In this document: piece after piece, positions 16,438-16,768 of the stretch
Layout: every line of letters starts with the position of its first letter
Numbering within the stretch: position 1 is the first letter of the stretch
From: Nitrospirota bacterium
GTDB taxonomy: Bacteria; Nitrospirota; Thermodesulfovibrionia; UBA6902
Direction: 5' to 3'
DNA: 16,768 bases
Assembly (NCBI GenBank): GCA_015491705.1
Contig: WFVK01000229.1
Span: 1-16,768, forward strand
Position numbers and translations under genes: made by a program
The notes under the pieces: model-generated
Seen by the model: only the letters and a program-made list of their open reading frames with translations
What the model was told of the DNA's origin: nothing
Database searches by the model: none

Positions 16438-16768
16438 ATGCTTTTGGAAAAGTTTTATGATGCAATCGAGGTCCACAGGGAGGAGAAGATTATCTATGTC
16501 AGGTTTTTGTCTCCCCACAGGGTTATATCCACCTGCCGTCTGGATGGCGGACTCAGGGATGACCTGGAGTATATCTATAACCACCAGGCGTGTGAACCCG
16601 CGGGACACTCCCGTGAATCACACGGGAGGATGAGCTCTGATCCGGCCGGATACCGTAAGTCTGTATGTGAGCGGTACGGGCTTCCGCCTGAAAAGAGTGC
16701 TTCCCTTGGTACGGCTGCAAATATGAATAATGCAGCCATAGTGTCTGAAAAGTTCCGTGATTTAGAGG
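16438..16768 (+). CDS. cbiZ: CbiZ-type adenosylcobinamide amidohydrolase (partial, runs off window)
   Basis: The first 110 residues of an open frame continue past the window end. RVISTCRLDGGLRDDLEYI-x-NHQ and, later, SLGTAANMNNAAIVSEKF match the family pattern in which an STxxxxGG block, NHQ and TAANM...A recur. CbiZ proteins cut the amide bond that holds the aminopropanol linker in adenosylcobinamide or adenosyl-pseudocobalamin, so that the corrin ring can be rebuilt with another lower ligand. The gene follows ecfT by 11 bases in the same operon. It fits a salvage role together with the riboswitch, receptor and transporter. The catalytic half and the true length cannot be seen, so activity is not assessed. 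Confidence 0.8.
   Translation, partial: MLLEKFYDAIEVHREEKIIYVRFLSPHRVISTCRLDGGLRDDLEYIYNHQACEPAGHSRESHGRMSSDPAGYRKSVCERYGLPPEKSASLGTAANMNNAAIVSEKFRDLE

Noticed and set aside
1..16768. CRISPR arrays, tRNA or rRNA genes, transposase genes
   Set aside because: No regularly spaced direct repeats, no cloverleaf or rRNA-like sequence, and no transposase motifs were seen.

Overview
The window is one uninterrupted plus-strand operon. It starts inside the 3' part of a cobalamin riboswitch and ends inside a cbiZ-type gene. The encoded parts are: an outer-membrane TonB-dependent receptor; a fused double ATPase; two paralogous AAA+ chelatase subunits; a radical SAM/SPASM protein; a CobN-type chelatase large subunit in two reading frames; a lipoprotein beta-propeller; a membrane protein ending in a probable ECF substrate-binding (S) domain; an EcfT transmembrane subunit; and the start of an adenosylcobinamide amidohydrolase. 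Genes overlap or abut by a few bases almost everywhere, so translational coupling is likely throughout. An outer-membrane receptor and a lipoprotein mean a diderm host. The CobN/ChlI/ChlD set, the radical SAM protein, CbiZ and heavy use of AGG for arginine would suit an anaerobic lineage such as Nitrospirota or Desulfobacterota. That placement is inference and is not demonstrated by the sequence.

Layout. Bases 1-115 hold the riboswitch, followed by btuB (154-2166). The duplicated ECF ATPase (2168-3850) comes next, then chlD-like (3837-5894), chlI (5895-6929), radical SAM/SPASM (6929-7948) and cobN N-part (7945-10323). The cobN C-part (10320-11681) follows, then the lipoprotein propeller (11674-13596), S-domain fusion (13596-15527), ecfT (15530-16426) and cbiZ (16438 to the window end, partial). 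The longest non-coding stretch is the leader at 116-153. A palindromic element of about 158 bp sits inside the beginning of the lipoprotein gene.

How the parts may work together (inference). The riboswitch marks the operon as cobalamin-responsive. The receptor would bring a corrinoid or related tetrapyrrole across the outer membrane. The lipoprotein and the large extracytoplasmic part of the S-domain protein share a similar N-terminal module and could form a periplasmic relay. EcfT and the fused ATPase would energise inner-membrane import. CobN with ChlI/ChlD would insert a metal, most simply cobalt, into the corrin ring, and CbiZ would open imported cobinamides or pseudo-cobalamins for rebuilding. 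The radical SAM protein has no assigned role here. The most novel points are a chimeric S component with about 420 extra residues, the shared periplasmic module, an in-frame palindrome in a lipoprotein leader, and a CobN interrupted exactly where a one-base change in a G run would join both halves.
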